DNA of 57,849 bases from Pseudomonadota bacterium (GCA_030684355.1 JAUXTN010000242.1:1-57849), one strand, 5' to 3'. Counted from the first letter of the stretch, positions 1-8,039 are shown. A program made the numbers and translations. Notes: a model not told the origin generated them from the sequence alone.

Positions 1-118
1 GGAGGGGTCTCCCCGGAGGGGTCTCCCCGGAGGGGTCTCCCCGGAGGGGTCTCCCCGGAGGGGTCTCCCCGGAGGGGTCTCCCCGGAGGGGTCTCCCCGG
101 AGGGGTCTCCCCGGAGGG
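1..118. repeat. 14-bp tandem repeat array
   Basis: The unit GGAGGGGTCTCCCC is repeated head to tail about 8.4 times without visible variation and runs off the left edge, so the true length is unknown. Each unit can form GGGG/CCCC hairpins. The array ends where GGAGGGGT continues into the inverted-repeat element at 116. No reading frame here looks real. Confidence 0.95.
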
Positions 119-205
119 GTCAGACCCTGCAGTTTGACACCTGGAACGGGTGAACGTCTATAATTCGAGCGTACCCCCAAGGATCAAAGTGCAGGGTCTG
201 ACCCC
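116..205. repeat. 16-bp inverted repeat flanking a 58-bp core
   Basis: GGGGTCAGACCCTGCA (116-131) is the exact reverse complement of TGCAGGGTCTGACCCC (190-205). The right arm recurs at 232-247. From memory, GGGTCTGACCCC motifs of this kind accompany REP-type or mobile sequences in many proteobacteria; no transposase is visible, so the type of element is not established. Confidence 0.7.
134..164 (+). promoter_or_regulatory. Consensus sigma70-like promoter inside the inverted repeat
   Basis: TTGACA (134-139) and TATAAT (159-164) are both perfect hexamers, but the spacer is 19 bp rather than 17. The promoter points right, towards the gene at 370. It lies between the arms of the 16-bp inverted repeat. 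Confidence 0.5.
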
Positions 206-267
206 ATCATGTGGTACCCCAAGGATCAAAGTGCAGGGTCTGACCCCATCATGCTGACCCCATCATG
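172..267 (+). repeat. Direct repeats of about 39 bp
   Basis: A segment beginning TACCCC, running through AAGGATCAAAGTGC and ending CCCCATCATG occurs at 172-211 and again at 214-253, differing by one extra C. A third, partial copy (CTGACCCCATCATG) lies at 254-267. The pattern suggests slippage or duplication of the right end of the inverted-repeat element. Confidence 0.8.
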
Positions 268-369
268 CGCCCAGGCGCCTTGGCGCCGAGGCGGTCGGTC
301 CGGTGGCTTGACCCCTCGGTCGGCCGTCTTCGCGGCGGCCGCGCTCCCGACGGTTTACCTTCCCGCTCC

Positions 370-1056
370 ATGCGCCTCCTCCTCCCCGCCGGTCCGCCCG
401 AGCGCCTCCGCGCCGCCCTCACCGAGGCCGCCGAGCTGCGCCGGTGGTGGGACCCCGACGCCACCCTCGCCGACGGGGACCTCTCGCCGGGCCTCGACGG
501 GCCCACGCTCGCGATCCACGCCGATGGGGACGCCGTCGTGTGGGAGGGGGAGGGGATCCGCGCGCGGTTCGACCTCGCGGGCCGCACCGGGGTCGTCGAG
601 GAGCACGGCGGCGCCGACGTGGAGGACCCGGACTTCGCGGCGGGGTGGGCGCTCGCGCTCGCGGCGCTCGAGTGGGCGTTGGCCGCGGCGGGCCCGGTGC
701 GATGGCTGCGGTTCGACGTGCCGGTGGCGCTCGCCTACGAGGACGCCTGGGGGCGGATCGTGGGTCCCGAGGGGCTCGCGGGCGCGGACGGGCCCGACGG
801 GCGGCGCACCGTGCACATCGCCGGGGAGCGGTACGGCGGGCGCGGCGTCGTGACGGTGGCGCCGCGCGCGGTGGCGCTGCGGCTCGAGGACCGCGACGCC
901 CTCGTGCGGCTGCAGGTCGGCCCCGGCGAGTCGGTCAATGTGGCGCGTCTGGAGCTCCTCGTCCGCGGCGACACCGCGCTGCCGGAGGGGTGGGGGCCGT
1001 GGGTGGCCCGACGGTTTGGGATGACATGGGTGGCGCAGCTCGGGGAGGACGGCTGA
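370..1056 (+). CDS. START/SRPBCC-like protein of unknown role
   Basis: A 228-residue cytoplasmic protein without a signal peptide. An early RRWWDPDATLADGDL segment and a late amphipathic helix (AAGWALALAALEWALAAAG) resemble AHSA1/SRPBCC-type helix-grip proteins, which bind hydrophobic ligands or act as co-chaperones, but the match is by eye and weak. The ATG at 370 is preferred to the in-frame ATG at 265, because the latter lies in repeat DNA and would add 35 residues of low-complexity sequence. The TGA directly abuts the ATG of the thiopurine methyltransferase gene, so the two are probably co-transcribed. It could equally be an unrelated conserved hypothetical protein. Confidence 0.55.
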   Translation: MRLLLPAGPPERLRAALTEAAELRRWWDPDATLADGDLSPGLDGPTLAIHADGDAVVWEGEGIRARFDLAGRTGVVEEHGGADVEDPDFAAGWALALAALEWALAAAGPVRWLRFDVPVALAYEDAWGRIVGPEGLAGADGPDGRRTVHIAGERYGGRGVVTVAPRAVALRLEDRDALVRLQVGPGESVNVARLELLVRGDTALPEGWGPWVARRFGMTWVAQLGEDG

Positions 1057-1707
1057 ATGGATCCGAAGTTCTGGCTCACGGCGTGGGAAGAGGGGCGCAC
1101 GGCCTTCCACAGCGACGCCGTGCATCCGGCGCTCCCGCTGCACGAGGCGCGGTTCCTGGGCGGCGGGCCGCACCGGGTCCTCGTGCCGCTCTGCGGCAAG
1201 ACGCTCGACCTCGCGTGGCTGACCGCGCGCGGCCACGAGGTCGTGGGCGTCGAGCTCTCCGAGAAGGCGATCGTCGCGTTGCACGAGCGCGAGGGGCGCG
1301 CGCCGACCGTGGCGCCGGCGGGGCCGTTCCGCGCGTGGCAGAGCCCCGGGCTGACCGTGCTCGAGGGGGACGTGTTCGCGCTCACCCCCGACCTCGCGGG
1401 CGCGGTGGACCGCGTCTGGGACCGCGCCGCGCTCGTGGCGCTCGATCCGGAGCGCCGCGCCCGGTACGTCGCGATGCTGCGGGCGTTGGTGGCGCCGGGC
1501 ACCATCGTGATGCTCGAGGCCTTCGACTACGACCAGGCCCGCCGGGCCGGCCCGCCGCACGCGGTCCCGGAAGCGGAGGTCCGCGCGTTGTGGGCGGGTG
1601 CGCGCGTCGAGCGCCTCGACGAGCGCGACGGCACCGAGGAGATGCGGGCGCGCGGCTGGGAGATCGAGCGCTTCCTCGTCACGACGTGGTGGATCGAGCT
1701 CGGGTAG
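1057..1707 (+). CDS. tpm: Thiopurine S-methyltransferase family protein
   Basis: A 216-residue class I SAM-dependent methyltransferase, the usual length for bacterial TPMT. It starts MDPKFWLTAWEEGRTAFH, the typical TPMT opening that closes over the substrate. The SAM motif is VPLCGKTLDLAWLTARGHEV, followed by GVELSEKAI, and WDRAALVALDPERRARY marks the later family block. In bacteria, members methylate thiopurines and also selenium or tellurium compounds; the natural substrate here cannot be told. The start has GGAGG 8 nt upstream and follows the previous stop with no gap, so it is the second gene of a two-gene unit. Confidence 0.9.
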   Translation: MDPKFWLTAWEEGRTAFHSDAVHPALPLHEARFLGGGPHRVLVPLCGKTLDLAWLTARGHEVVGVELSEKAIVALHEREGRAPTVAPAGPFRAWQSPGLTVLEGDVFALTPDLAGAVDRVWDRAALVALDPERRARYVAMLRALVAPGTIVMLEAFDYDQARRAGPPHAVPEAEVRALWAGARVERLDERDGTEEMRARGWEIERFLVTTWWIELG

Positions 1708-1732
1708 CCAGGCCGGCTAGCGCACGGCCTGT

Positions 1733-2788
1733 CTATCGGTCCGGGACGACGGCGAGCCGGCCGGCCTCCGCGGCCAGCGCGAGCTGACCCCCCTCGGCGT
1801 CGGAGAGGGACAGGCGCCCCGCCTCCACCTCGCCGAGGCGTGCCTGGATCGCGCGCGCCTCGGTCACGAAGCCGGCGGCGAGCAGCGGCTCGACGGCGTG
1901 GACGGTCCCGACCCGCCCGAGCGCTTCCGCGACGGCGCTCCGGCCCAGGCGGTGGGCGGTCTCCAGCAGCTCGAGGAGCGTGGCCTCGCCGAGCACGGCG
2001 AGCCGGAGCGGCATCCCCTTGGGGTCCGCGTGCACGGCGGCGTCGAGATCGTCGGGGTCGCCGGCGGCGAGGTGCCTCGTCCCCACGTCGCCCGCGAGCC
2101 GCGCCGCTTCGATGCGCACGGCGAGATCGCGATCGTCGAGGAGGGCCTCCGCGACAGGGCCCACGTCGTGCGGGTGGAGGCGGGCCAGCACGTCGAGGGC
2201 GTTGCGACGCACCCCCGCGTAGAGGTCGGTGCGCGCGATGCCCGCGAGCCGCGCGGCCTCCGGCGCCACCTGGAGCGCCCGGGAGAGCTCCGTGACGGTG
2301 TTCAGGACGAGGGCGATCGTGCCCGAGTGGAGCTCGACCGGTTTGAGCGGGCGGCACACCCGGCCGCTCGCCACGGCGGCGCCGAAGTGGGTCGAGAGCA
2401 GCTCGCGCACCTGCACCCGCGTGGCACCGTCGAGCGCCGCCACCAGGCGGTCGTGCGGGCCGTAGAACAGCGTGCCCTCGTCGAGCGGGCCGTCCCCGGA
2501 ACGGAACCGCTCCCCCTGCTGGCCCCACGCCGCGCGCGACCCCCCGATCCAGACGTCCGCGGGCGCCGGCGCGTAGACGGCGATCGAGCGGCCCTGCCGT
2601 TCGATCGTGACCGGCACGCCGCTCCAGGTGCCCCGCAGCACCTTGCCGTCCACCACGAAGCCGAGCTCGTGGGCGATCTCGAGGAACTTGCCCTCGCGGA
2701 CCGGGGTGAGGAACCCCGACACGATGGCCCCGATGACGCCGAGGTAGACCAGCCCGGCGACGAGGAGGAACGTCGGGACGTCGGTCAC
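1733..2788 (-). CDS. Membrane-anchored HEAT-repeat-like protein paired with Hsp70
   Basis: A 351-residue protein that begins with one transmembrane segment (about residues 6-26, FLLVAGLVYLGVIGAIVSGF). A soluble region with FLEIAHELGFVVDGKVLRGT and EGTLFYGPHD follows, typical of an unnamed family I associate with myxobacteria. The C-terminal half (about 190-330) has HEAT-like helices such as RNALDVLARLHPHDVGPVAE and RIEAARLAGDVG. The GTG start overlaps the TGA of the Hsp70-like gene (GTGA), so the two are translationally coupled. An inferred role is a membrane scaffold or client adaptor for that chaperone. A much longer open frame extends upstream, but it is only the antisense-shifted frame of the Hsp70 gene. 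Confidence 0.7.
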   Translation of the reverse strand: MTDVPTFLLVAGLVYLGVIGAIVSGFLTPVREGKFLEIAHELGFVVDGKVLRGTWSGVPVTIERQGRSIAVYAPAPADVWIGGSRAAWGQQGERFRSGDGPLDEGTLFYGPHDRLVAALDGATRVQVRELLSTHFGAAVASGRVCRPLKPVELHSGTIALVLNTVTELSRALQVAPEAARLAGIARTDLYAGVRRNALDVLARLHPHDVGPVAEALLDDRDLAVRIEAARLAGDVGTRHLAAGDPDDLDAAVHADPKGMPLRLAVLGEATLLELLETAHRLGRSAVAEALGRVGTVHAVEPLLAAGFVTEARAIQARLGEVEAGRLSLSDAEGGQLALAAEAGRLAVVPDR

Positions 2789-4452
2789 AACAACCGCACC
2801 ACGGGTTGATCCCGCAACAGCCGCTTCTTCGACCGGAGATCCACCACCGTCGCGCACAACCAGCGGTTCGCGTTCACGCCGAAGCTCACCTCCAGCCGAG
2901 GCCGCTTGTCGCTCGGCGGATGGGGCGGATCGAGCGTCCCCAGCGTGGGGTTCGCGGCGTTGAGCGGCACGACGATGCGGTCGCCGTCGTGCAGGACGTG
3001 CAGGGCGCCGCCGGCGTCCCAGCCGAAGCGCCGCGCGTCCCCGCCGTGGCCGCCGATCTCGTAGACGACGAGCTTGAAGAGGGACTCGGGCTCGCCGAGC
3101 GCGCAGGTCGGCACGAGCTGGCGGCGCCAGAGATCCGGGGCCGTCGGGAAGCGGGTGCCCCGCGGGACCACGACGGTGTAGGCGGGCGCCTGGGTCTCGC
3201 GGTCGTGGGTGACGAGCGCGTAGTCGTGCACGATGAAGTCGGACTGCGCCCAGGCGTCGCCCGCGTAGCCGGCGCCGCCGAGCACCACGGCCTCGAACGG
3301 CAGCCACGCGCGCACGCGGTCTCGCCCGAACCGGGCCTCCAGCCTCGGGTAGATGCCGGGCAGCAGCGAGGAGCCACCGACCAGCAGCACCTCGTCGGGC
3401 TCTACGCCGGCCTCCGCGAGGGTGGCGGCGACGGCCTCGTCGAGGAGCGTGTAGAGGCCGCGGTCCTTCAGGACCTTCTCCACGCGTTCGCGCGTCACGA
3501 CGAGGCTCGTGGCGCGATCGCCGAGGCGGGCGCGCAGCCCGCGCAGCTCGTCGGGCACGATCACCGTGAAGGTGGCCTGCTCCGCGACGTGCACGGCCTC
3601 CTTCACGCGGCGCGCCTCCGCCAGCATGAGGCGCCACCAGAGGGCCTCCGTCTCGTCGCCGGTGGCGTCCTCGGTGCTGCCGACGGGCAGGCCGATGGTG
3701 GCGCAGACGTCCTCCAGGATCCAGCGATCCACGAGGTCTCCGCCGACCGCGCGCCCGTGCTTGCCGAGGACGTCGCACATCCCGGCGTCCACCCCGCGCG
3801 CCGAGAGCCGCACCAGCGCGACGTGCAGGGTGCCGCCGCCCATGTCGAACACCAGCACCCGCCTCTCGCGGTCGACGCCGAGGCCGTACCCGATGGCGGC
3901 CGCGACGGGCTCGTCGAGGAACCGGAGCCGGGTGACGCCGAGGTCCCCCGCGAGGGCGCCGAGCTCCGCCCGGTAGGCCTCCCAGCTCCCCACGGGCACG
4001 GTCAGGACCAGGTCGCGGACGCGCTCGCCGGTGGCACCCTTTACGGCCACGAGCAGCTCCCGGAGGAAGCGGCGGGCGACGTCCCGCGCGGTGTAGGACG
4101 TGGCCCCGACGCGCACGAGCGGGCGGGTGGGCTCCCGTGCGAGGGCGGTCTTCCACCCGATGGCGAACGCGGCGCTCGGCCACGCGGCGTTCCGCTCCAG
4201 GGCAGGGCGCCCGATGATCGCCTGGGTCCCGAGGAAGGTGTAGTGCCGCACCCACGGCCACGCGCCGACGCGGGTCGCGAGGTCCCCGTCGAGCACGTGC
4301 GTCGCCGAGGGCACCACCGGGGGCGCCTCCAGCGCGCCGCCTTCGAGCGGGGAGCGACCGATCGCCGGGAGCGGCAGGAGCGACGGACGTCGGGCCGCGG
4401 CATCCCAGCGGGCTACCCCCGTGTTCGTCGTCCCGAGATCGAAAGCCCACAC
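2785..4452 (-). CDS. Hsp70-family (DnaK-like) protein
   Basis: A 555-residue Hsp70/actin-fold ATPase. The N-terminal phosphate-1 loop is FDLGTTNTGVA, phosphate-2 is VFDMGGGTLHVALV and the adenosine motif is LLVGGSSLLPGIYPRLE. The last 170 residues look like a shortened beta substrate-binding domain; the lid helices and the EEVD-type tail of canonical DnaK are missing, and no grpE or dnaJ is nearby. It is therefore a specialised Hsp70 homologue, not the housekeeping DnaK. The GTG start at 4452 has no Shine-Dalgarno site but lies 6 nt after a TACACT hexamer, suggesting a leaderless mRNA. It is first in a two-gene operon with the HEAT-type membrane protein. Confidence 0.9.
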   Translation of the reverse strand: MWAFDLGTTNTGVARWDAAARRPSLLPLPAIGRSPLEGGALEAPPVVPSATHVLDGDLATRVGAWPWVRHYTFLGTQAIIGRPALERNAAWPSAAFAIGWKTALAREPTRPLVRVGATSYTARDVARRFLRELLVAVKGATGERVRDLVLTVPVGSWEAYRAELGALAGDLGVTRLRFLDEPVAAAIGYGLGVDRERRVLVFDMGGGTLHVALVRLSARGVDAGMCDVLGKHGRAVGGDLVDRWILEDVCATIGLPVGSTEDATGDETEALWWRLMLAEARRVKEAVHVAEQATFTVIVPDELRGLRARLGDRATSLVVTRERVEKVLKDRGLYTLLDEAVAATLAEAGVEPDEVLLVGGSSLLPGIYPRLEARFGRDRVRAWLPFEAVVLGGAGYAGDAWAQSDFIVHDYALVTHDRETQAPAYTVVVPRGTRFPTAPDLWRRQLVPTCALGEPESLFKLVVYEIGGHGGDARRFGWDAGGALHVLHDGDRIVVPLNAANPTLGTLDPPHPPSDKRPRLEVSFGVNANRWLCATVVDLRSKKRLLRDQPVVRLL

Positions 4453-4458
4453 GCAGGC

Positions 4459-4464
4459 AGTGTA
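4459..4464 (-). promoter_or_regulatory. -10 element of a predicted leaderless promoter (Hsp70-like gene)
   Basis: TACACT on the minus strand is followed by six bases and then the GTG start, placing the start codon at about +1. There is no convincing -35 and no Shine-Dalgarno site. The same hexamer and spacing precede the GH31 gene at 35145. Confidence 0.5.
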
Positions 4465-4503
4465 TCCGGGCGGCTGCCCGGCACTGCGCGCGCCGGCACT
4501 CGA

Positions 4504-5094
4504 CTACCGGGTCACGTCCACCGGGAAGTCGCCGTAGTCCGAGCTGGCCGTGCCGGTCACGTGCAGGGCGCCGGGCGTGCGCACCGTGCCGCCGCTGCCG
4601 TCGTCCTCGATCGTACCGGAGAGCGCGAGGTCGAGATGGACGCCGCCGGCGAGGATCCCCGCCATCGCGAACGTGCCGACCAGCGTGCCCTCGAGGGTCC
4701 CGTCGGGGATGTCGCGCAGGGAGAGGGTCAGCGCGGGAAGCGCGGCGCTGTCCGTATCGTAGAGGACATCGGGCGCGTCCTCCGCGTCGTCCTCGCCGAG
4801 GGTGTCGGAGTAGTCCTCGAGCTCCATGAACAGGCGCAGGCCCTTGTTGACGGACGCGCCCTGATCGGCCTGCCCGGTGATGATCATCGTGCCGGAGACC
4901 GCGCCCTCCTCCTCCTGGGGGTCGATGTTGGCGCTGGACGCCGCGTTGAAGCCCTGCAAGCCGAGGGCGAGCCCGCGGGTCACGGCCTGATCGAGGCCCA
5001 CGTAGGCCAGCTCGGCCTCGGCTTCGCTGTTCAACCCCTTCGGGTTGCAGGCCGCGAGCGCCGCGAGTGAAAAATAGAGCGGGATCCGCTTCAT
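4504..5094 (-). CDS. Predicted lipoprotein, unknown function
   Basis: A 196-residue exported lipoprotein: MKRIPLYFSLAALAAC is a clear type II signal peptide with lipobox LAAC at Cys16. The mature part is acidic and beta-rich, with the repeated style SGTMIITGQAD and GTLEGTLVGTF, and looks like a small beta-sandwich or barrel. The start at 5094 is chosen because GGAGG lies 8 nt upstream; an upstream GTG would add only four residues. It is transcribed divergently from the small heat-shock gene and ends 52 bp before the Hsp70-like gene. No family is recognised. Confidence 0.75.
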   Translation of the reverse strand: MKRIPLYFSLAALAACNPKGLNSEAEAELAYVGLDQAVTRGLALGLQGFNAASSANIDPQEEEGAVSGTMIITGQADQGASVNKGLRLFMELEDYSDTLGEDDAEDAPDVLYDTDSAALPALTLSLRDIPDGTLEGTLVGTFAMAGILAGGVHLDLALSGTIEDDGSGGTVRTPGALHVTGTASSDYGDFPVDVTR

Positions 5095-5215
5095 GGGCTC
5101 CTCCACCCGTCCCGGTAGCCCGTCGGGACACCCCTGCCGACGTCTCCCCCCTTACTACCGACGCTCCCCGCCGCGGCCGAGGTTCGTCGGGAGCGCCGCA
5201 TGGTCGGGGCCGCGG

Positions 5216-5243
5216 TTGCACCGGGTGGGGTCCTGCCTACCTT
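5216..5243 (+). promoter_or_regulatory. Putative promoter of the Hsp20 gene
   Basis: TTGCAC (5216-5221) and TACCTT (5238-5243) are separated by 16 bp. The -35 resembles sigma70, and the -10 fits the TAnnnT form seen before many genes here. No CIRCE-like inverted repeat is visible. Confidence 0.45.
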
Positions 5244-5264
5244 CGTGGGGCAATGGAGGCAGCG

Positions 5265-5939
5265 ATGGCAGACTTGACGGTTCGCAGGGGGCAGGGTGGC
5301 GGTGGTCTCACCACCACGGCGGACGTGGATCCGTTCCGGATGGTGCGCGAGTCCATGCGCCGGATGCAGGATCTCTTCCGGGAACCCTCCTTCGAGATGG
5401 ACCCCCTCGCGTTCCTGGAGTCCGGGCGCATGGCGCAGTTCATCCCGGACTTCGAGGTGCGCGAGACGCAGGACGGGCTCGTGTTCATGGCCGACCTCCC
5501 CGGCGTCAAGGAGAACGACGTCGAGGTGACGGTCATCGGCAACCGCCTGCGCATCAACGGGAAGCGTGAGTTCGAGCAGGAGAACCGGGGCGACACCTGG
5601 TACACGGCGGAGCGCGCCTACGGTTCCTTCAACCGTACGTTCATCCTGCCGGAGGGCGCCGACACGAACAACGTCGAAGCGCACCTCGACAACGGCGTGT
5701 TGAACATCCGGATCCCGAAGCGCGCGGAGTCCCAGCCGCGGCGCATCGCGCTCGGCGGTCAGCAGCAGCGGGCGTTGGAGGGCCAGTACAGCCAGGGCCC
5801 GTTCCAGCAGAGCCAGCCGCAGGGTCAGCAGGCGGGTGCCCCGAGCGGCGCGCAGGCCTCCGGCGAGCGCGCCTACGGCGAGCAGGAGGCCCAGCGGACC
5901 ACGGGGAACGTCCCCGGCAAGGTTCCCGAAAAAGTCTGA
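5265..5939 (+). CDS. Hsp20/alpha-crystallin small heat-shock protein
   Basis: A 224-residue ATP-independent holdase. The N-terminal arm (about 1-60) is followed by the alpha-crystallin domain (about 62-150) with FEVRETQDGLVFMADLPGV, RLRINGKREFE, the GSFNRTFILPEG block and the signature LDNGVLNIRIPK. The C-terminal extension is unusually long, about 70 residues rich in Gln, Gly and Ala, and lacks an obvious I-x-I anchor beyond the domain end. ATG 5265 is chosen because GGAGG at 5255-5259 is ideally spaced; ATG 5253 would put that site inside the gene. It is transcribed divergently from a lipoprotein, and an Hsp70-like operon lies beyond that gene. Confidence 0.93.
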   Translation: MADLTVRRGQGGGGLTTTADVDPFRMVRESMRRMQDLFREPSFEMDPLAFLESGRMAQFIPDFEVRETQDGLVFMADLPGVKENDVEVTVIGNRLRINGKREFEQENRGDTWYTAERAYGSFNRTFILPEGADTNNVEAHLDNGVLNIRIPKRAESQPRRIALGGQQQRALEGQYSQGPFQQSQPQGQQAGAPSGAQASGERAYGEQEAQRTTGNVPGKVPEKV

Positions 5940-5940
5940 A

Positions 5941-5958
5941 CCGCGGGGCGGCCCGCGG
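5941..5958 (+). terminator. GC hairpin after hsp20
   Basis: CCGCGGG and CCCGCGG pair across a GCGG loop, two bases after the stop codon. Only a weak T-containing stretch follows, so it may act as an mRNA end-stabiliser rather than a strong intrinsic terminator. Confidence 0.45.
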
Positions 5959-5966
5959 CTTCAGTG

Positions 5967-6077
5967 TGGTCTTCGGGGGATTGCTCTTCCGGACGGCCTG
6001 GTCTTCGGTGAGGGCTGGGTCTTCCGGGAGGGCTCTGCCGGGGGGAGGGGACCTTCCGGGAGAACCTTCCGGGAGAA
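5967..6077. repeat. Degenerate CTTCCGGGAG repeats
   Basis: CTTCCGGGAG occurs exactly at about 6021, 6053 and 6066, with looser relatives such as GTCTTCGG on either side. The run separates the end of hsp20 from the end of the convergent 63-residue gene. Confidence 0.6.
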
Positions 6078-6078
6078 G

Positions 6079-6270
6079 CTAGTCTTCATCCGGGATGGGC
6101 TGCGGCCCGGGGACGATGCCGGCGATGTCCGGATCTTCCCCATCCGGTCCGAGCGTGCGCTTTTCCTTGGTGTCCTTCCGCTCGACGCGGCGGGCCTCCT
6201 TGTCGCGCGCTCGCTCCTGCTGGGCCATCTCCTTCTGACGTTTCGCGAATGTAGTTCCTGACTTTGCCAC
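6079..6270 (-). CDS. Small highly charged conserved protein
   Basis: A 63-residue basic protein that starts MAKSGTTFAKRQKEMAQQER and continues as a Lys/Arg/Glu-rich helix, then ends in an acidic Pro-rich tail (DPDIAGIVPGPQPIPDED). I recall similar short proteins with a KSGTTFAKRQKE-type opening in deltaproteobacterial genomes, but know no function. The GTG start at 6270 has GGGAGG 5 nt upstream, which supports translation. It lacks a signal peptide or membrane segment. A nucleic-acid or ribosome-associated role would fit the charge pattern but is a guess. Confidence 0.75.
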   Translation of the reverse strand: MAKSGTTFAKRQKEMAQQERARDKEARRVERKDTKEKRTLGPDGEDPDIAGIVPGPQPIPDED

Positions 6271-6397
6271 GACGACCTCCCGTTCCCGGGAATAAGCACG
6301 ATTCGATGAATGGAAGCTTGGGGTTCCACCCGGTCTGACCCGGGCCGCCGTTCGACGCAGCGCACGTTAGATGCCCTGCCCGACTGCTGGAGCCACC

Positions 6398-7984
6398 ATG
6401 ATTCGCCTCACGTCTTACCTCGCCGGCCGCTGGTTCGCCGGATCGGGTCGCTTCGTATCGCTCGTTGACCCCTCGACTGAGGAGGTCCTCGCCGAAGCAT
6501 CGAGCGAGGGCGCGGACTTCGGCGCCGCGCTCCAGCACGCGCGGGAGGTAGGCGCACCGGCCCTCCGGGCCCTCTCCTTCGCCGATCGCGCGGCGCTCCT
6601 GAAGGATCTTGCGAAAATCCTCCACGGCCACCGCGAGGAGCTCCTCGACCTGGCGCAGAAGAACGGCGGCAACACCCGGGGGGACGCCAAGTTCGACGTC
6701 GACGGCGCCATCGGCACCCTCTCGGCCTACGCCTCGTTCGGCGAGTCCCTGGCGAAGCGCGTGGGGGATCGCCGCTTCTTGACCGATGGCGACATGTTCC
6801 CGCTCACGCGCTCGCCGCGCTTCGTCGGGCAGCACGTGTGGGTGCCGCGCACCGGCGTCGCCGTGCACATCAACGCCTTCAACTTCCCGGCGTGGGGCAC
6901 CTTCGAGAAGGCCGCCGTGGCGCTGCTCGCGGGCATCCCGATCATCAGCAAGCCCGCGACCGCCACCGCGCTCCTCACCTGGCGGATGACGCAGGTGCTC
7001 GTCGAGTCCGGGCGCCTCCCCGAGGGCAGCTTCCAGCTCGTCGTCGGCTCCACCGGCGACCTCCTCTCCCGGCTCGGGCCCCAGGATCACCTCGCGTTCA
7101 CCGGCAGCAACGCCACCGGCGCCCAGCTCCGCGCCACGCCGGGCTTCGCGTCGAAGTCCGTGCGCGTCACGGTCGAGGCCGACTCGCTCAACGCGGCGGT
7201 GGCCGGGCCGGACGTCGAGCCGGGCTCGGACCTGTGGAACACGTTCGTGCGCAACATCGTGACCGACATGACGCAGAAGACGGGGCAGAAGTGCACCGCC
7301 ATCCGCCGCGTGTTCGTGCCGGAGGCCCACGCGGACGCGCTGCAGGAGGCCCTCGCCGAGGCCCTCTCGGGCATCGTCATCGGCAACCCGCTCACCGACG
7401 GCGTCACGATGGGCCCGGTCAGCACGGCGTCGCAGCTCCGGGATGCCCTCGCCGGCATCCGCGCCCTCTCCGAGCACGCCACGGTCGTGTGCGGCGGCGC
7501 GGATCGCCTGGATGGCAAGGGCGCCCCCGCGGGCAAGGGCTACTACGTGGCCCCGACGGTCCTCCGCGCGGCGGACGCGGCGAAGGCCGGTCCGGTGCAC
7601 GACCTCGAGGTGTTCGGCCCGGTCGTGACGATCCTCCCGTACGACGGCACCGCCGACAGCGCGGCCGCCCTCGTCGCCCTCGGCCAGGGCAGCCTCGTGG
7701 CCAGCGCCGTCTCCGACGATCGCGCCTGGGTCGAGCGCTTCGCCCTCGGCGCCGCGCCCTTCCTCGGGCGCCTCATGCTGCTGTCGTCCAAGGTGGCCGA
7801 CCAGGCGACCGCCCCGGGCCTCGTCCTCCCCTCGATGATCCACGGCGGCCCCGGCCGCGCGGGCGGCGGCGAGGAGCTCGGCGGCGAGCGCGGCCTCCTC
7901 TTCTACATGCAGCGCACCGCGCTCCAGGGCGACTCCGCCGTGATCGGCAAGGCGTTCGCCGCCAAGGATCCCGCCGCTTCGTAG
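6398..7984 (+). CDS. PaaZ/BoxD-type aldehyde dehydrogenase
   Basis: A 528-residue NAD(P)+-dependent aldehyde dehydrogenase. The catalytic Cys is at about 299 in TGQKCTAIRRVF and the general-base Glu at about 260 in VTVEADSLNAAV; INAFNFPAWGTFEKAA and the C-terminal HGGPGRAGGGEELGGER are hallmarks of the PaaZ N-terminal domain and of BoxD (3,4-dehydroadipyl-CoA semialdehyde dehydrogenase). The hydratase domain of full PaaZ is absent and no paa or box genes are nearby, so it is a stand-alone dehydrogenase for an aromatic ring-cleavage semialdehyde or another aldehyde. ATG 6398 is preferred to 6371 because GGAG lies 5 nt upstream. Confidence 0.9.
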   Translation: MIRLTSYLAGRWFAGSGRFVSLVDPSTEEVLAEASSEGADFGAALQHAREVGAPALRALSFADRAALLKDLAKILHGHREELLDLAQKNGGNTRGDAKFDVDGAIGTLSAYASFGESLAKRVGDRRFLTDGDMFPLTRSPRFVGQHVWVPRTGVAVHINAFNFPAWGTFEKAAVALLAGIPIISKPATATALLTWRMTQVLVESGRLPEGSFQLVVGSTGDLLSRLGPQDHLAFTGSNATGAQLRATPGFASKSVRVTVEADSLNAAVAGPDVEPGSDLWNTFVRNIVTDMTQKTGQKCTAIRRVFVPEAHADALQEALAEALSGIVIGNPLTDGVTMGPVSTASQLRDALAGIRALSEHATVVCGGADRLDGKGAPAGKGYYVAPTVLRAADAAKAGPVHDLEVFGPVVTILPYDGTADSAAALVALGQGSLVASAVSDDRAWVERFALGAAPFLGRLMLLSSKVADQATAPGLVLPSMIHGGPGRAGGGEELGGERGLLFYMQRTALQGDSAVIGKAFAAKDPAAS

Positions 7985-8033
7985 CGGACCGATCTGTTTC
8001 GCCGCCGCTGTAAGGCCCGGGGTGCGCTTCCGT

Positions 8034-8039
8034 TAGACT
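8034..8039 (+). promoter_or_regulatory. -10 element for the macroglobulin operon
   Basis: TAGACT lies 28 nt before the ATG at 8068, leaving a short leader that contains GGAGG. No clear -35 is seen. Confidence 0.4.

Noticed and set aside
1..118. CRISPR-like array.
   Set aside because: The units are directly adjacent with no spacers, so it is a simple tandem repeat.
2789..5221. Long minus-strand open frame upstream of the HEAT-type gene, part of a 1162-codon ORF.
   Set aside because: It overlaps the Hsp70-like and lipoprotein genes in another frame and is Arg/Pro-rich shadow sequence; the real start is GTG 2788.
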